From assembly GCA_021299835.1 (NCBI GenBank), contig JAJTER010000010.1, positions 1 through 43,624 of the forward strand: a stretch of 43,624 bases of DNA. Direction: 5' to 3'. The stretch comes from Saprospiraceae bacterium (GTDB lineage: Bacteria > Bacteroidota > Bacteroidia > Chitinophagales > Saprospiraceae). Made by a program: the position numbers and the translations under genes. Position 1 is the stretch's first letter; each line of letters opens with the position of its first letter. The notes beneath the pieces were generated by a model, which did not search any database, was not told the origin of the DNA, and saw nothing but the letters and a program-made list of their open reading frames with translations. Positions 33,545-43,293 of the stretch are shown in pieces.

Positions 33545-34741
33545 TTAATTATCGTTGAATGAGATAATTTTTAGTTCGACCCTTTGATTTTTCCTTCTGC
33601 CCTCTACTGTTTCATTAGATGCTAAAGGAGATTTCTTACCGTACCCTTTGTACGTAAGTCTGGAACGACTTATGCTTTTACTAACTAAATAGTCAACCAC
33701 TGCTTTTGCTCTGTCCGTTGATATTTTAATACAGTATTCATCAGTACAAAGGCCATTTGAATGTCCTCCAACTTCGATTGAAATATCAGGATTCTCCTTC
33801 ATGAAATCTACAAGATCATTTAAAAACTGATAGGATTCTCTGGTAAAAATGGATTTATCCATTTCAAAAAATATCTTATCAATCCTTAACGTCTGCCCCT
33901 TTTTTAAATCTGTTCTTCTGAGATTACTAATGGACGCATTTTCAATAATATCCTTTGGTTGAGTTACTTCCGTTGGTCCGGGAGTGGCTTCCTTTGGTTT
34001 AACGGAATTAGAATCCTTGTTATCCACCTTTATAGTTTCAGCTTTAACAACCACCATTTCTGGTTTCTTATCCGTTTGAGCTACATTATCTTGAACCGAA
34101 CTCTCCTTACAAACACTAACTTTAATATCAGAGAAATTATCTACCAATAAATTCCCATTATAAGGAACAAGGGTAGGTGTTTTGTAGTAAGCTTCAAGAA
34201 TGAGAAAAGTATAATTTTTGGAAGGTTCCAATTTAAAATTATAATCTTGCCAGCGGGTATTCGCGATCATTGGAGATTCTGCTAATAATTCTTTTCTTTC
34301 ACAAAAAGAAGTTCCACCATAAATGCGAAGTTTTGCTGGGGTGGTATAATTTGCTGTTTGGTCTGAAAGTCGACTAATGGATACATACAATTCTGAACGA
34401 CACAGCGCAATAGAAAAGGAGTAGCATTTTCCTTTTTCCATCGGTTTAGATAATTCCTGACCCACTGATTCCCAGGTATCATTATCTCTAACCACTAAAC
34501 CAAGATAAGTATTACCATTAGATGCTGGTTTTGTCACGCTAAAAATGCCGCTGGGTTGAATATCCGGAGCTGATTCACCTTTAAATCCACAATCAGACCA
34601 TGCACGAGGTGCTTTAGAGTGCCTGGGCATATCTTCAAAGGAAGGATTAATAAGTTGAATAACCTCGGCTGATTCCTGACCCATCAAACCAAGGGGCGCA
34701 AATAATAAGCAGAGGCAATTAAACATCAAAAATTTATTCAT
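33545..34741 (-). CDS. OmpA-family outer-membrane protein
   Basis: 398 residues from the ATG at 34741 (MNKFLMFNCLCLLFAPLGLMGQ), which gives a clean signal peptide. A start 20 codons upstream at 34801 is less likely. Residues about 25-215 form a beta-rich domain beginning LINPSFEDMPR, like the carbohydrate-binding or jellyroll modules of Bacteroidota surface proteins, with several Cys. A Pro/Lys-rich linker (about 225-280) leads to a C-terminal OmpA domain: IFFEMDKSIFTRESYQFLNDLVDFMKENPDISIEVGGHSNG then STDRAKAVVDYLVSKSI and RRKNQRVELKI. It probably anchors the outer membrane to peptidoglycan. It is 62 nt downstream of the acyl-CoA dehydrogenase gene on the same strand. Confidence 0.88.
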   Translation of the reverse strand: MNKFLMFNCLCLLFAPLGLMGQESAEVIQLINPSFEDMPRHSKAPRAWSDCGFKGESAPDIQPSGIFSVTKPASNGNTYLGLVVRDNDTWESVGQELSKPMEKGKCYSFSIALCRSELYVSISRLSDQTANYTTPAKLRIYGGTSFCERKELLAESPMIANTRWQDYNFKLEPSKNYTFLILEAYYKTPTLVPYNGNLLVDNFSDIKVSVCKESSVQDNVAQTDKKPEMVVVKAETIKVDNKDSNSVKPKEATPGPTEVTQPKDIIENASISNLRRTDLKKGQTLRIDKIFFEMDKSIFTRESYQFLNDLVDFMKENPDISIEVGGHSNGLCTDEYCIKISTDRAKAVVDYLVSKSISRSRLTYKGYGKKSPLASNETVEGRRKNQRVELKIISFNDN

Positions 34742-34803
34742 TTCCTGAAATTTCAAATTAGAATGATAAGCATAAAAATACTTAAACGAAGAGATTGACA
34801 TAA

Positions 34804-36027
34804 TTATTGAAATGCATTGATTCCTGTTATGTCCATACCCGTTATTAATAGATGAATATCGTGTGTTCCCTCATAAGTTATGACAGATTCCAGATTCATA
34901 ATATGACGCATGATAGAATATTCTGAAGTAATTCCCATTCCACCATGTATTTGCCTTGCTTCCCTGGCAATTTCAATAGCCATATTAACATTATTTCTCT
35001 TGGCCATTGATATCTGGGCAGGTGAAGCTTCCCCTTTATTCGCCAGTGTTCCAAGTCTCCACGCTAATAATTGTGCTTTTGTGATTTCGGTAATCATTTC
35101 TGCCAATTTCTTTTGAGTAAGCTGAAAACCTCCTATGGGTCTTCCAAATTGTTCTCTTTCTATACTATACCGCAGGGCTGAATCATAACAATCTAAAGCG
35201 GCACCGATGGCACCCCATGCGATACCATACCTGGCTTTTGACAAGCACGAAAGGGGACCTTTTAACCCTTGAACATTAGGCAAAATATTTGCTTTGGGAA
35301 CCCTTACATTTTGAAATACTAATTCACCGGTAATGGAGGCTCTAAGCGACCACTTCCCCTTTATCTCAGGAGCTGAAAAACCTGGCATTCCCTTTTCTAC
35401 AATAATGCCCTTTATTATTCCCTTTTCATCTTTTGCCCATACAACAGCGATGTCTGCAAGCGGTGAATTGGTAATCCACATCTTAGACCCATTCAATATC
35501 ACATCATCCCCATCTTCAACCATTTTAGTTAACATACCTGAAGGATTTGACCCATGATCAGGTTCGGTTAACCCAAAACAACCTATTAAATCACCGGAAC
35601 CTAATCCCGGCAAATATTTTCTTCTTTGCTCCTCCGACCCAAATTTATAAATTGGGTACATAACTAAAGAACCTTGAACAGAGGCCATAGAGCGAATACC
35701 AGAATCTCCTCGCTCAAGTTCTTGCATAATTAGTCCGTAGGATATTTCGTCCATACCGCCACCACCGTACTCTGTAGGAATAGTAGGGCCAAAAGCACCT
35801 ACATTCGCCAATCCTTTGAATAGATGTACAGGACATTTTGCAGCCTGAGCGTAGCCTTCAATGATAGGACTCACCTCTTTTTTCACCCAATCTCTGACAG
35901 CGTCTCTAGCCATCTTATGTTCTTCATCTAATAAATCATCTATCTTATAATAATCATGTCCACCATAAAGATCTACCTTATTTGATATAAAAAGATCTTT
36001 CTCTATTTCTGCAGTTGAAGAATTCAT
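34804..36027 (-). CDS. Acyl-CoA dehydrogenase, glutaryl-CoA dehydrogenase-like
   Basis: 407 residues, the length of glutaryl-CoA dehydrogenases. GDSGIRSMASVQGSLVMYPIYKFGSEEQRRKYLPGLGSGDLIGCFGLTEPDHGSNPSGM contains the flavin-binding and substrate Arg segments of that subgroup. The catalytic Glu is in VITYEGTHDIHLLITG, and GRPIGGFQLTQKKLAEM and QIHGGMGITSEYSI are typical. Glutaryl-CoA dehydrogenase oxidises and decarboxylates glutaryl-CoA to crotonyl-CoA in lysine and tryptophan breakdown. The subfamily call rests on motif resemblance. It has a well-formed promoter upstream and may share its transcript with the OmpA gene. Confidence 0.9.
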   Translation of the reverse strand: MNSSTAEIEKDLFISNKVDLYGGHDYYKIDDLLDEEHKMARDAVRDWVKKEVSPIIEGYAQAAKCPVHLFKGLANVGAFGPTIPTEYGGGGMDEISYGLIMQELERGDSGIRSMASVQGSLVMYPIYKFGSEEQRRKYLPGLGSGDLIGCFGLTEPDHGSNPSGMLTKMVEDGDDVILNGSKMWITNSPLADIAVVWAKDEKGIIKGIIVEKGMPGFSAPEIKGKWSLRASITGELVFQNVRVPKANILPNVQGLKGPLSCLSKARYGIAWGAIGAALDCYDSALRYSIEREQFGRPIGGFQLTQKKLAEMITEITKAQLLAWRLGTLANKGEASPAQISMAKRNNVNMAIEIAREARQIHGGMGITSEYSIMRHIMNLESVITYEGTHDIHLLITGMDITGINAFQ

Positions 36028-36045
36028 TTGTAATTAATTAGGCAC

Positions 36046-36077
36046 CAAAGTTAAAACTTAGTTTATTATAATTCATA
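36046..36077 (-). promoter_or_regulatory. Bacteroidota-type promoter for the acyl-CoA dehydrogenase gene
   Basis: On the minus strand TATG (36077-36074) is followed by 20 bp and TAACTTTG (36053-36046), a perfect TAnnTTTG box. The -33 has one mismatch to TTTG. The predicted transcript starts about 13 nt before the ATG at 36027, the same geometry as at lysC. Confidence 0.5.
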
Positions 36078-36110
36078 AACATTAAACGATTATAATCGTT
36101 CAAAGTCACC

Positions 36111-36680
36111 TTACTTACCATTATTTATCCAATCCCACATGACTATATGCCATTTAACGCCCTCGTATTCCAGGGTATCTATTATTTTAAAGCCACATTT
36201 TTCATGTGCGCGAATGGACCTCGGATTTGCCTCGGATATATCCGTAACACAATAATCATATTGAGTAATTAAACACTCTTTAAAAAAATCATACATTTTT
36301 GGCACCAGACCCTGCCCTCTAAATGGTTTAGCAACGCAAAGCTGTCCTACAAGAACTACTTTTGCCCCCCCTAACTTTTTTCCCTGATAGTTCATGTCAA
36401 CCAGAGCATCAAATAAACTATCTAACAAGGTATGCTGTCCATAAAGCTCTTTATCGGTAACCATAGCGTAACCTACCACTTTATTTTCATAAAGTGCTAT
36501 AATAGAGGGTTGAATTTCGTTCATCTTTCTTAACAACTCGATGGAATAGGAAGCAGTCACAAAGCCTTCTTTATCACTTTCTTCCATGGAAATATTCACC
36601 AGGTTATTCGCCACTTCCAGTGCTTTTATTCCCTCAATTTCCCAATCCTCTGTTACTCTTTTTATTAATACTTTCTCCAT
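36111..36680 (-). CDS. GNAT-family N-acetyltransferase
   Basis: 189 residues. The acetyl-CoA-binding motif is QLCVAKPFRGQGLVPKMYDFF, with ISEANPRSIRAHEKCGFKIIDTLEYEG as the following strand-helix, typical of GNAT enzymes. The N-terminal half (IKALEVANNLVNISMEESDKEGFVTASYS) is less conserved. The acceptor substrate is unknown. The gene stands alone between the acyl-CoA dehydrogenase and folB genes, divergent from folB with about 60 bp between starts. Confidence 0.85.
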   Translation of the reverse strand: MEKVLIKRVTEDWEIEGIKALEVANNLVNISMEESDKEGFVTASYSIELLRKMNEIQPSIIALYENKVVGYAMVTDKELYGQHTLLDSLFDALVDMNYQGKKLGGAKVVLVGQLCVAKPFRGQGLVPKMYDFFKECLITQYDYCVTDISEANPRSIRAHEKCGFKIIDTLEYEGVKWHIVMWDWINNGK

Positions 36681-36742
36681 TTTACTTTTTTGTCATAAAA
36701 AAATACAATTAACGTAAAAAAATTATATTTACAATAAAAAGT

Positions 36743-37093
36743 ATGATTATTGCACTGGAAGGCATGCATTTTTGGGCCAAAATAGGTTATTATGAGGAGG
36801 AACAATTGGTAGGAAATGAAATTCACATCGATGTATATGTTGACACTAAAGAAATTTATTCCGATGGCAATGACGATTTGGGTAACACACTAAATTATGA
36901 AACGATTTATCATCTTTGCCGACTGGAAATGAAAAAGCCTGTAAAACTTTTAGAGACAACAGCTATTAATATACACCGACGAATCCACTCCCAATATCAA
37001 GATAAAGGTATTGAAGTTAAAGTCCGCATTTCAAAAATTTCCCCTCCTTTGAATGGCCCTGTAGATCGCGCCTACATTGAAATAAGTGGCTAA
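36743..37093 (+). CDS. folB: Dihydroneopterin aldolase
   Basis: 116 residues. It converts 7,8-dihydroneopterin to 6-hydroxymethyl-dihydropterin in folate synthesis. The sequence IALEGMHFWAKIGYYEEEQLVGNEIHIDVYVDT opens the tunnel-fold, TLNYETIYHLC holds the conserved Tyr, LLETTAINIHRRI the substrate-binding Glu, and VKVRISKISPPLNGPVDRAYIEI the catalytic Lys. Length is normal for the family. It converges on the M36 protease gene with a 10-nt gap. Confidence 0.92.
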   Translation: MIIALEGMHFWAKIGYYEEEQLVGNEIHIDVYVDTKEIYSDGNDDLGNTLNYETIYHLCRLEMKKPVKLLETTAINIHRRIHSQYQDKGIEVKVRISKISPPLNGPVDRAYIEISG

Positions 37094-37103
37094 AAAAATT
37101 ATT

Positions 37104-40100
37104 TTATAATTTCACCCAGCGAATTACTTTTTTAACCTTTTCAGATCTTAGTTCAATTAGATATATTCCCGGCAAGAAATTTCCCGTTGATAAAGTAATT
37201 TGTTGACTGTTACCCGGATAATCCCATTTTGTTTCCTGCATTATTTGTCCTGAGATCTGTGAGATAGTACAATATACCTCGCCAGGTTTTTCACCTTTAA
37301 CATTCAAAAATATTTCATCTATCCCTGGATTAGGATGAGCGCTCACATCAAAGGAGGACTCTTCCACGGTAGCTAAAGAAGTTTGAATACCTGATTGAAC
37401 CAGTGTACCCCCTAAAATAGCTGTTCCACAGGCAGTTACACCATCAGAAGCCGTCGCACAAACTGTTGCATCTATCCAATTTGCGTCCATAAACTGGATA
37501 TCATCGAGCTTCCAGCCATCATAAACAAGTGGTTCATCCGTACCCTCAGTTGATTGAACAAATCGCCAGCGCAAATTTAATTTTTCATTTTTAAATGGAG
37601 AAAGCTTAACGACGGTTGATTGAAATTGATTAGATTCTCCCCAGAATGCCCTGGTTGTAAAACCAACGGTTCTTGGATTTAATCGCCCGTCATAACCCTT
37701 TCTTACAAACAATGAATCGGGCATAGGCAACCAAGTTGTACCCTCATTTAATGAATACTCTAAAAATCCTCCATCCTTTCCAGGGTCGATTTCGTATTGA
37801 TGATAAAATGTTAGCGTTGGATTTAAAGTACCCTGGATAGTTGGCAGGTTTTTCAATCTAAGTTTAGCATCTGTGGCATCCTTACCATTTGATATAGACC
37901 AACTAAACTGACCGCTTACCGCATTACCTGTCTTTAATGTCCATAAATCTTTACTTCCCGTGGAAGCCTCAGTCAACCAATTTGCTTCGCCACCTTCTAG
38001 TTCATCTAAAAATAATCTTTTTGAAAACCTTATATTATTTGTTGTCATTTTGTAAAAAACGACTAATGATTCATTTGTATTTAGGTCCGAAGTTGAAAAA
38101 GTTAGAACATCACCCTGTAAAATAACACTTCTACCCCCCTGAAGACTACCAGCAATATAATTACAACCCTGAGGAATAAAATCTTTAAATTTAAGATTAT
38201 TTGCTGCTTTCAACTGATGGTTAACCAAGGTAATTTTAACCGTAACGGTATCTCCTGGTTGAATTAATTTAGGTGATATTTCCTTCTCAATTTTCATTGT
38301 TTTAAGACAACTTGGGAGCAGGTCAAAACTTTGAGTATTATCATTTCTATTGGTTGATGAGCCTTGTTTAGCATTATGTCCAAGTCCCCTTCTGGCAAAA
38401 ACCTCCCAAAGTAAACATTCATTTTCACCTTTATTATTGATTATATCAGCGGCAAAAATAGCATCCCGACCATCTAAAAATCCAGGATTACAATTTTGCA
38501 ACTTCATACCATCCATAACCAGCTGAATCGCTTTATTATTCCCCCCTTTTCCATTTACAATATCGGGGTCGAAGCCATATTTATCTGCCATTTTCCAATA
38601 TAAATCCCAGAGCGTTGAGGCCCACACTTCTCCTAATGGATGAGGTGCCGTTGTACCAATGACGTCATCATAGGTTTGATTATTTATTGAAAAATCAGTA
38701 GAATATATTTGCCTTCTGATACCTTTTACATTATTATCGGAATAATCACCGATAGGAATGCCTTTTTTCCCGTTATCCCCCGGTTTAGTTGAAGTGACCA
38801 TTGTAAAAAAGTCGCTCCATCCTTCCCCCATTTGTTCATCATTATTAAGGCAACTAGTAAAAGAAGGACCACCAGTTAGTCTGTTAGAAATACCATGTCC
38901 ATATTCATGAGCCACGATGCCATTATCAAAATTAGCATCTCTTATGACTATATCATTGGCATTTGCTTGTAAAGTAGCCCTTACTGTTTGTCCTGATTTC
39001 AAAGCATTTTTTATGGCATTGCCACTTGAAGAGGGTAACATCACCACTGGAATCTTAGGCAAAGGAGCAGTACCATCACTACCCATTGTTATGATATCAT
39101 TTGACGTATTAACTACCAAAACAGCCAGCGCCCCAGCCTCTTCAGCTTTAATTACCTTTTCTTTAAACTTACAGGTACCGCGATCAACAACCAATATTTT
39201 ACCTCTTATTGCCGCAGCATTAGTCAATGTTCCACAAGCCAATGCAGATGAAACTGAGTCTTGCGCAATAATTAAAATACCCGTAATAGGATTACTACTA
39301 ATGATAGGGCCGAAAGTAGCCAGGCCAACATTGTAAGTAGCAGCTAAATTCGCTGGCATATTTACTGTAAGCACCTTACCCTCACCTGGCATCCATAAAT
39401 ACATTTGCATTCGTCCACTGGCACCATCGGGCGGCGTTGAAAAATTGGCGTTATTAAATCCACTGGCATCCTGACCCTCCGCTTTTACAGGATCACCAGC
39501 TTTGCCAGATTTTCCGTATAAATTTTGTTGAAAATTTCCTGCCTCCTCATTAAATCCATATCTATAAGTAAAATCATGCATGAAATTATTCATATAAAAT
39601 AGCTGAGTCACGGCAGCTTCCTGATAATTGTCAGGTGTTTTTGAGATATCAAATGGAAAATCAAAAACAAGACCGGTGCCCCCTTCTATGGTTTTTTCGT
39701 CGGGACTATTATCCGCGTCTCTATCTAAATATGCATTCACATTATTTCCTCTCGTAATAGTATATTCTGCCCCATTTATTCCGTTGGTGTCATGCCATCC
39801 AAAAGGAGAAGCAATCATATCTGATGGATCATTCAGCAATACACGTTGCCCTTCTAAGGGGGAAGATAAAAAATAAGGAAAAACTCTGTAATTACCTTTA
39901 TTTAGTAAGCTAAAAGATTGATAATCAGATATATTTTCTCTGTTATTTGATTTAGAAAGCTTTGTAGAATGCTCCTCATGATTACAAAAAAGAGTATAAT
40001 TTTCTTTTAACAGTACCTTTCCAGACTGAGCATCTATTTTAAACACCCAATAATCTGGTGAATTTGGATGATCCAATGGTACTTCCCAGGCCAGTTTTAA

Positions 40101-40631
40101 CGAACCATTTAACTCTTGAACAAAAACTAAAAAAACCGATATATCAGATTCACTCAAACTTTTTTCAGAAAATAAAAATTTTCCATTCTCGCTAATACCT
40201 TGTGATTTTAAAGTTACGCCATCTAACGAAATTCCCGTTGCTATGGCAGCAAAACGAATAGCTTCAATAGCATTTATTCCAGGTTTATTGAATTGGGATC
40301 CCAAAACAATTCTATCTTTTAGTTGGGATATAAACCCATTTGTTGCATAGGCTAAATTACCATCACTTTTAAAATGAAAGCCAGAAATAGCTTTATCAAT
40401 AGGTATTCCATCCAGTTCTTGCTGTACATATAAATGTTCCACTGCATTATGATCGCTCGTATATTTATCCCGAATAGATAATGACTTCAAATCATTTTCT
40501 GTTAATGGCCATTTTAAAGCAATACTTCGAACCTTCGCAAGGTCATCAACCACTTCAAATGGACTTTGAGCAAATACAATACATCCCTTTAGTAATAGAA
40601 AAAACAAAGTAAGTGGTCTTAAAATATTCAT
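37104..40631 (-). CDS. Secreted M36-family (fungalysin-like) metalloprotease with T9SS sorting tail
   Basis: 1175 residues. Signal peptide about 1-22 (MNILRPLTLFFLLLKGCIVFAQ). Propeptide (FTP/PepSY-like, about 50-215, including ISGFHFKSDGNLAYATNGFI), then the M36 catalytic domain, with HEYGH (His575-Glu-Tyr-Gly-His579) and GEGWSDFFTMV as the third-ligand helix. A PA domain, about 455-560 (CGTLTNAAAIRGKILVVDRGTCKFKEKV), is inserted before the zinc site. After it come a DUF11-like beta domain and MAM/jellyroll-like modules. The last 80 residues, from NPGIDEIFLNVKGEKPGEVYC to GIYLIELRSEKVKKVIRWVKL, match the type A sorting domain that sends proteins out through the type IX secretion system. It probably digests extracellular protein for nutrition. 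Confidence 0.93.
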   Translation of the reverse strand: MNILRPLTLFFLLLKGCIVFAQSPFEVVDDLAKVRSIALKWPLTENDLKSLSIRDKYTSDHNAVEHLYVQQELDGIPIDKAISGFHFKSDGNLAYATNGFISQLKDRIVLGSQFNKPGINAIEAIRFAAIATGISLDGVTLKSQGISENGKFLFSEKSLSESDISVFLVFVQELNGSLKLAWEVPLDHPNSPDYWVFKIDAQSGKVLLKENYTLFCNHEEHSTKLSKSNNRENISDYQSFSLLNKGNYRVFPYFLSSPLEGQRVLLNDPSDMIASPFGWHDTNGINGAEYTITRGNNVNAYLDRDADNSPDEKTIEGGTGLVFDFPFDISKTPDNYQEAAVTQLFYMNNFMHDFTYRYGFNEEAGNFQQNLYGKSGKAGDPVKAEGQDASGFNNANFSTPPDGASGRMQMYLWMPGEGKVLTVNMPANLAATYNVGLATFGPIISSNPITGILIIAQDSVSSALACGTLTNAAAIRGKILVVDRGTCKFKEKVIKAEEAGALAVLVVNTSNDIITMGSDGTAPLPKIPVVMLPSSSGNAIKNALKSGQTVRATLQANANDIVIRDANFDNGIVAHEYGHGISNRLTGGPSFTSCLNNDEQMGEGWSDFFTMVTSTKPGDNGKKGIPIGDYSDNNVKGIRRQIYSTDFSINNQTYDDVIGTTAPHPLGEVWASTLWDLYWKMADKYGFDPDIVNGKGGNNKAIQLVMDGMKLQNCNPGFLDGRDAIFAADIINNKGENECLLWEVFARRGLGHNAKQGSSTNRNDNTQSFDLLPSCLKTMKIEKEISPKLIQPGDTVTVKITLVNHQLKAANNLKFKDFIPQGCNYIAGSLQGGRSVILQGDVLTFSTSDLNTNESLVVFYKMTTNNIRFSKRLFLDELEGGEANWLTEASTGSKDLWTLKTGNAVSGQFSWSISNGKDATDAKLRLKNLPTIQGTLNPTLTFYHQYEIDPGKDGGFLEYSLNEGTTWLPMPDSLFVRKGYDGRLNPRTVGFTTRAFWGESNQFQSTVVKLSPFKNEKLNLRWRFVQSTEGTDEPLVYDGWKLDDIQFMDANWIDATVCATASDGVTACGTAILGGTLVQSGIQTSLATVEESSFDVSAHPNPGIDEIFLNVKGEKPGEVYCTISQISGQIMQETKWDYPGNSQQITLSTGNFLPGIYLIELRSEKVKKVIRWVKL

Positions 40632-40758
40632 TATGCTTTATTTTTAAAAAATAACTTTAGCCTATTCATAAAAGTAACGTAATAATTACAAAAAGGATTT
40701 TTTTTAATTCAATTATTATTTTTTTAGTTAACTTGTAATCATACAAAATTCCTTTACT

Positions 40759-42402
40759 ATGAAAGCAAGCCGCAGAAATTTTATCCAGACACTTGGCGTA
40801 GGCGCCATTGGATTGACCGTCCCTAAAACTTCCTTTGGAAACACCCAGCCACATGACATGAATATTGATGAGGACCAATTACTCCATATTGGCGATAACA
40901 TTGCTGTTGCTCAAACAGAATACGGGAAGGTACGCGGTTTTATTTTACGAGGTATCCATCAATTTCTTGGCATCCCTTATGGAGCGGATACCAGTGGAAA
41001 AAACAGATTTATGCCACCACAAAAACCAGTGCCGTGGAACGATATAAAGCCGACTATATGGTGGGGTAATTCTGCTCCACAAGTAATGGAAAAAAGATAT
41101 GCCAATGCTTATTCATCCTTTGTAGATCATTGGAATTACGATGATGTATCAGAGGATTGTCTGAAGCTGAATATTTGGACACCTGCTTTAGATAAAGCAA
41201 ATCGTCCTGTTATAGTCTGGTTACATGGGGGTGGCTTTGTAAATGGGAATGGCATAGAACAAGATGGTTACCATGGGGAAAATCTGTCAAGGATGGGAAA
41301 TATTGTTTTTTGCTCCGTTAATCATCGCCTGGGTGCTTTAGGCTATTGCTGTTTGTCAGGTGTAGGAGGTCCTTTATCCTCTGGAAATGCAGGTAATTTA
41401 GACTTAGTTGCTTCCTTAGAATGGATAAAAAATAATATTGCCCAATTTGGTGGTGACCCAAATAATGTAACCATTATCGGACAATCAGGTGGAGGTGCAA
41501 AAGTTACCACATTAATGAATATGCCGGCAGCAAAGGGCCTTTTCCATAAAGCCGTCGCTTTAAGTGGTAGTTCTTTGATGGGAGTAAATAAAGACTATGC
41601 GGAAAAATTAGGTACTAAGGTATTTGAAGAAGCTGGTTTCAAAAAAGGTGAATTTGAAAAATTGCAGCAAATGCCATGGCTTGAGTTTATTCAAATTGCC
41701 AATAAAACCGTTGGTAAATTTTCGGAAGAAGCAAAAAAAATGGGTGTTCAAAGAGAAGGTTTTTCACCTGTTTCTGATGGAATTCACCTTTCAAGTGAAC
41801 CCTTTTTCACTGGAGGTATGTCAGAAGATATTCCTTTAATGATAAATACCACCTTTCACGAATGGACACCTTCACGTTCTGACGCTGGTTTGGAGAAGGT
41901 AACCTGGGAAGAAATAACCGAAAAAATATCGGCCAGATTTGGTGAAAAATCCAGTCAAATAGTATCTGCTTATAAACAACAATTCCCAACGGCTACACCC
42001 GTTGAAATATGGGCACTCATTTTATCCAATAGAAAAAATGCAGTGGCTACTGCAGACGCAAAATCAAAAAATGGTAAGGCACCTGTTTATGTTTCCTGGT
42101 TTGGTTGGCAACCACCTCTATTTGACGGTAGAATGAGAGCTTTCCATTGTATTGATATCTGCTTTTGGTTTTACAATACAGATCTTATGTTTACTCATAC
42201 TGGAGGTGGAAAACGCCCAAGAGCACTATCTTCAAAAATGGCCAGTTCATTCATTCAATTTGTTAAAACTGGAAATCCAAATGGAGGAGGTTTACCAGAA
42301 TGGCTGCCTTACTCTGCTGAAAAAGGTGAAACTATGATTTTAGATGACTTATGTCTTCTTCAAAATAATCCAGACGGTGAAGCCAGAAAATCACTGGATT
42401 AA
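40759..42402 (+). CDS. Carboxylesterase type B, Tat-exported
   Basis: 547 residues. The N-terminus has a twin-arginine signal, ASRRNFIQTLGVGAIGLTV. The alpha/beta hydrolase core carries the nucleophile elbow GQSGGG with Ser243, the oxyanion region WLHGGGFVNGNG, and SEDCLKLNIWTP, a hallmark of this family. The acidic residue is probably Glu in TTFHEWTPSRSD and the His lies in RAFHCIDICFWFYNT. It hydrolyses carboxylic esters; the substrate is unknown. It is divergent from the M36 protease with 127 bp between starts. Confidence 0.9.
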   Translation: MKASRRNFIQTLGVGAIGLTVPKTSFGNTQPHDMNIDEDQLLHIGDNIAVAQTEYGKVRGFILRGIHQFLGIPYGADTSGKNRFMPPQKPVPWNDIKPTIWWGNSAPQVMEKRYANAYSSFVDHWNYDDVSEDCLKLNIWTPALDKANRPVIVWLHGGGFVNGNGIEQDGYHGENLSRMGNIVFCSVNHRLGALGYCCLSGVGGPLSSGNAGNLDLVASLEWIKNNIAQFGGDPNNVTIIGQSGGGAKVTTLMNMPAAKGLFHKAVALSGSSLMGVNKDYAEKLGTKVFEEAGFKKGEFEKLQQMPWLEFIQIANKTVGKFSEEAKKMGVQREGFSPVSDGIHLSSEPFFTGGMSEDIPLMINTTFHEWTPSRSDAGLEKVTWEEITEKISARFGEKSSQIVSAYKQQFPTATPVEIWALILSNRKNAVATADAKSKNGKAPVYVSWFGWQPPLFDGRMRAFHCIDICFWFYNTDLMFTHTGGGKRPRALSSKMASSFIQFVKTGNPNGGGLPEWLPYSAEKGETMILDDLCLLQNNPDGEARKSLD

Positions 42403-42429
42403 AATTATAACTAATTAATTTGAGACATA

Positions 42430-42497
42430 CCCCAGAGTAACCTACTGATGTAAATATTGGTATCTATAAATAATTCAATTTTTAGATACCTTTGGGG
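42430..42497 (+). promoter_or_regulatory. Nested hairpin in the leader of rlmB
   Basis: CCCCA (42430-42434) can pair with TGGGG (42493-42497), and within it GGTATCTA (42459-42466) pairs perfectly with TAGATACC (42483-42490) around a 16-nt A/T loop. It ends 37 nt before the rlmB start. It may be a transcript end for the esterase gene or a structured leader; no T-run follows. Confidence 0.45.
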
Positions 42498-42533
42498 AAA
42501 TTGTAAATTATTACCGTCGGGAAAAAATGTATA

Positions 42534-43283
42534 ATGTTTATGGAGGACAATGAGGTATCCATTATTTATGGAAGACACCCAATATTAGAGGCTGTTGAAT
42601 CTGGAAAAACAATTGAAAAGATATTATTTCAACAAGGTTTGAGGGGAGAGTTGGAAAAAGAAATCAGGCATTTATGCCGGGATCATGAAATTCCGCTTCA
42701 GGTGGTCCCAAAAGAGAGGATGAATAGGGTAGTTTCCGGAAATCATCAAGGGGTTATCGCATACACTTCACCAATAACCTATCAGAATATTGATAGTTTA
42801 CTTCCAGAAATTCTAGAAAAAAAGGGAAATCCGGTTTTTCTCATATTAGATAGTATTACCGATGTTAGAAATATTGGCGCTATAGCCAGATCAGCTGAAG
42901 TATTAGGAGCAGACGGCATCATACTTGGTATGCGTGGTACAGCTCCTATAAATGGAGACGCAATAAAAACGTCAGCAGGCGCACTTACCAGAATCCCTAT
43001 TTGCAGAGAAAATAGTCTTGCTAATACCATTACCTATTTACAGGAAATGGGAATAATGGTAAGTGTTAGCGATTTAAAGGGTGAAAAAACAGTAGAACAA
43101 TGTAATTGGAATGAACCTACTGCCATAATTCTCGGAGCTGAAGGTAACGGGGTTCATCCAAGTTTAATCAAGGCAGCCGATCAAAAATTCATCATTCCAC
43201 AACAAGGAGAAATAAATTCTCTGAATGTTTCTGTTGCCGCCGGTATAATTTTATACGAGGTTATGCGTCAAAGAAATATTTAA
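42534..43283 (+). CDS. rlmB: 23S rRNA 2'-O-methyltransferase, SpoU/RlmB type
   Basis: 249 residues; ATG 42540 is an equally good start and removes two residues. The N-terminal SpoU substrate-binding domain is IIYGRHPILEAVESGKTIEKILFQQ. The SPOUT methylase core has LILDSITDVRNIGAIARSAEVLGADGIILG (motif 1), ILGAEGNGVHPSLIKAADQKFIIPQ (motif 2) and NSLNVSVAAGIILYEVMRQR (motif 3). It uses SAM to methylate a ribose in 23S rRNA, by analogy G2251 in Escherichia coli; the exact site is inferred. An out-of-frame ATG at 42527 opens an 8-codon frame overlapping this start. An rRNA operon appears to end just downstream. Confidence 0.9.
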   Translation: MFMEDNEVSIIYGRHPILEAVESGKTIEKILFQQGLRGELEKEIRHLCRDHEIPLQVVPKERMNRVVSGNHQGVIAYTSPITYQNIDSLLPEILEKKGNPVFLILDSITDVRNIGAIARSAEVLGADGIILGMRGTAPINGDAIKTSAGALTRIPICRENSLANTITYLQEMGIMVSVSDLKGEKTVEQCNWNEPTAIILGAEGNGVHPSLIKAADQKFIIPQQGEINSLNVSVAAGIILYEVMRQRNI

Positions 43284-43293
43284 AAACAGTAAA

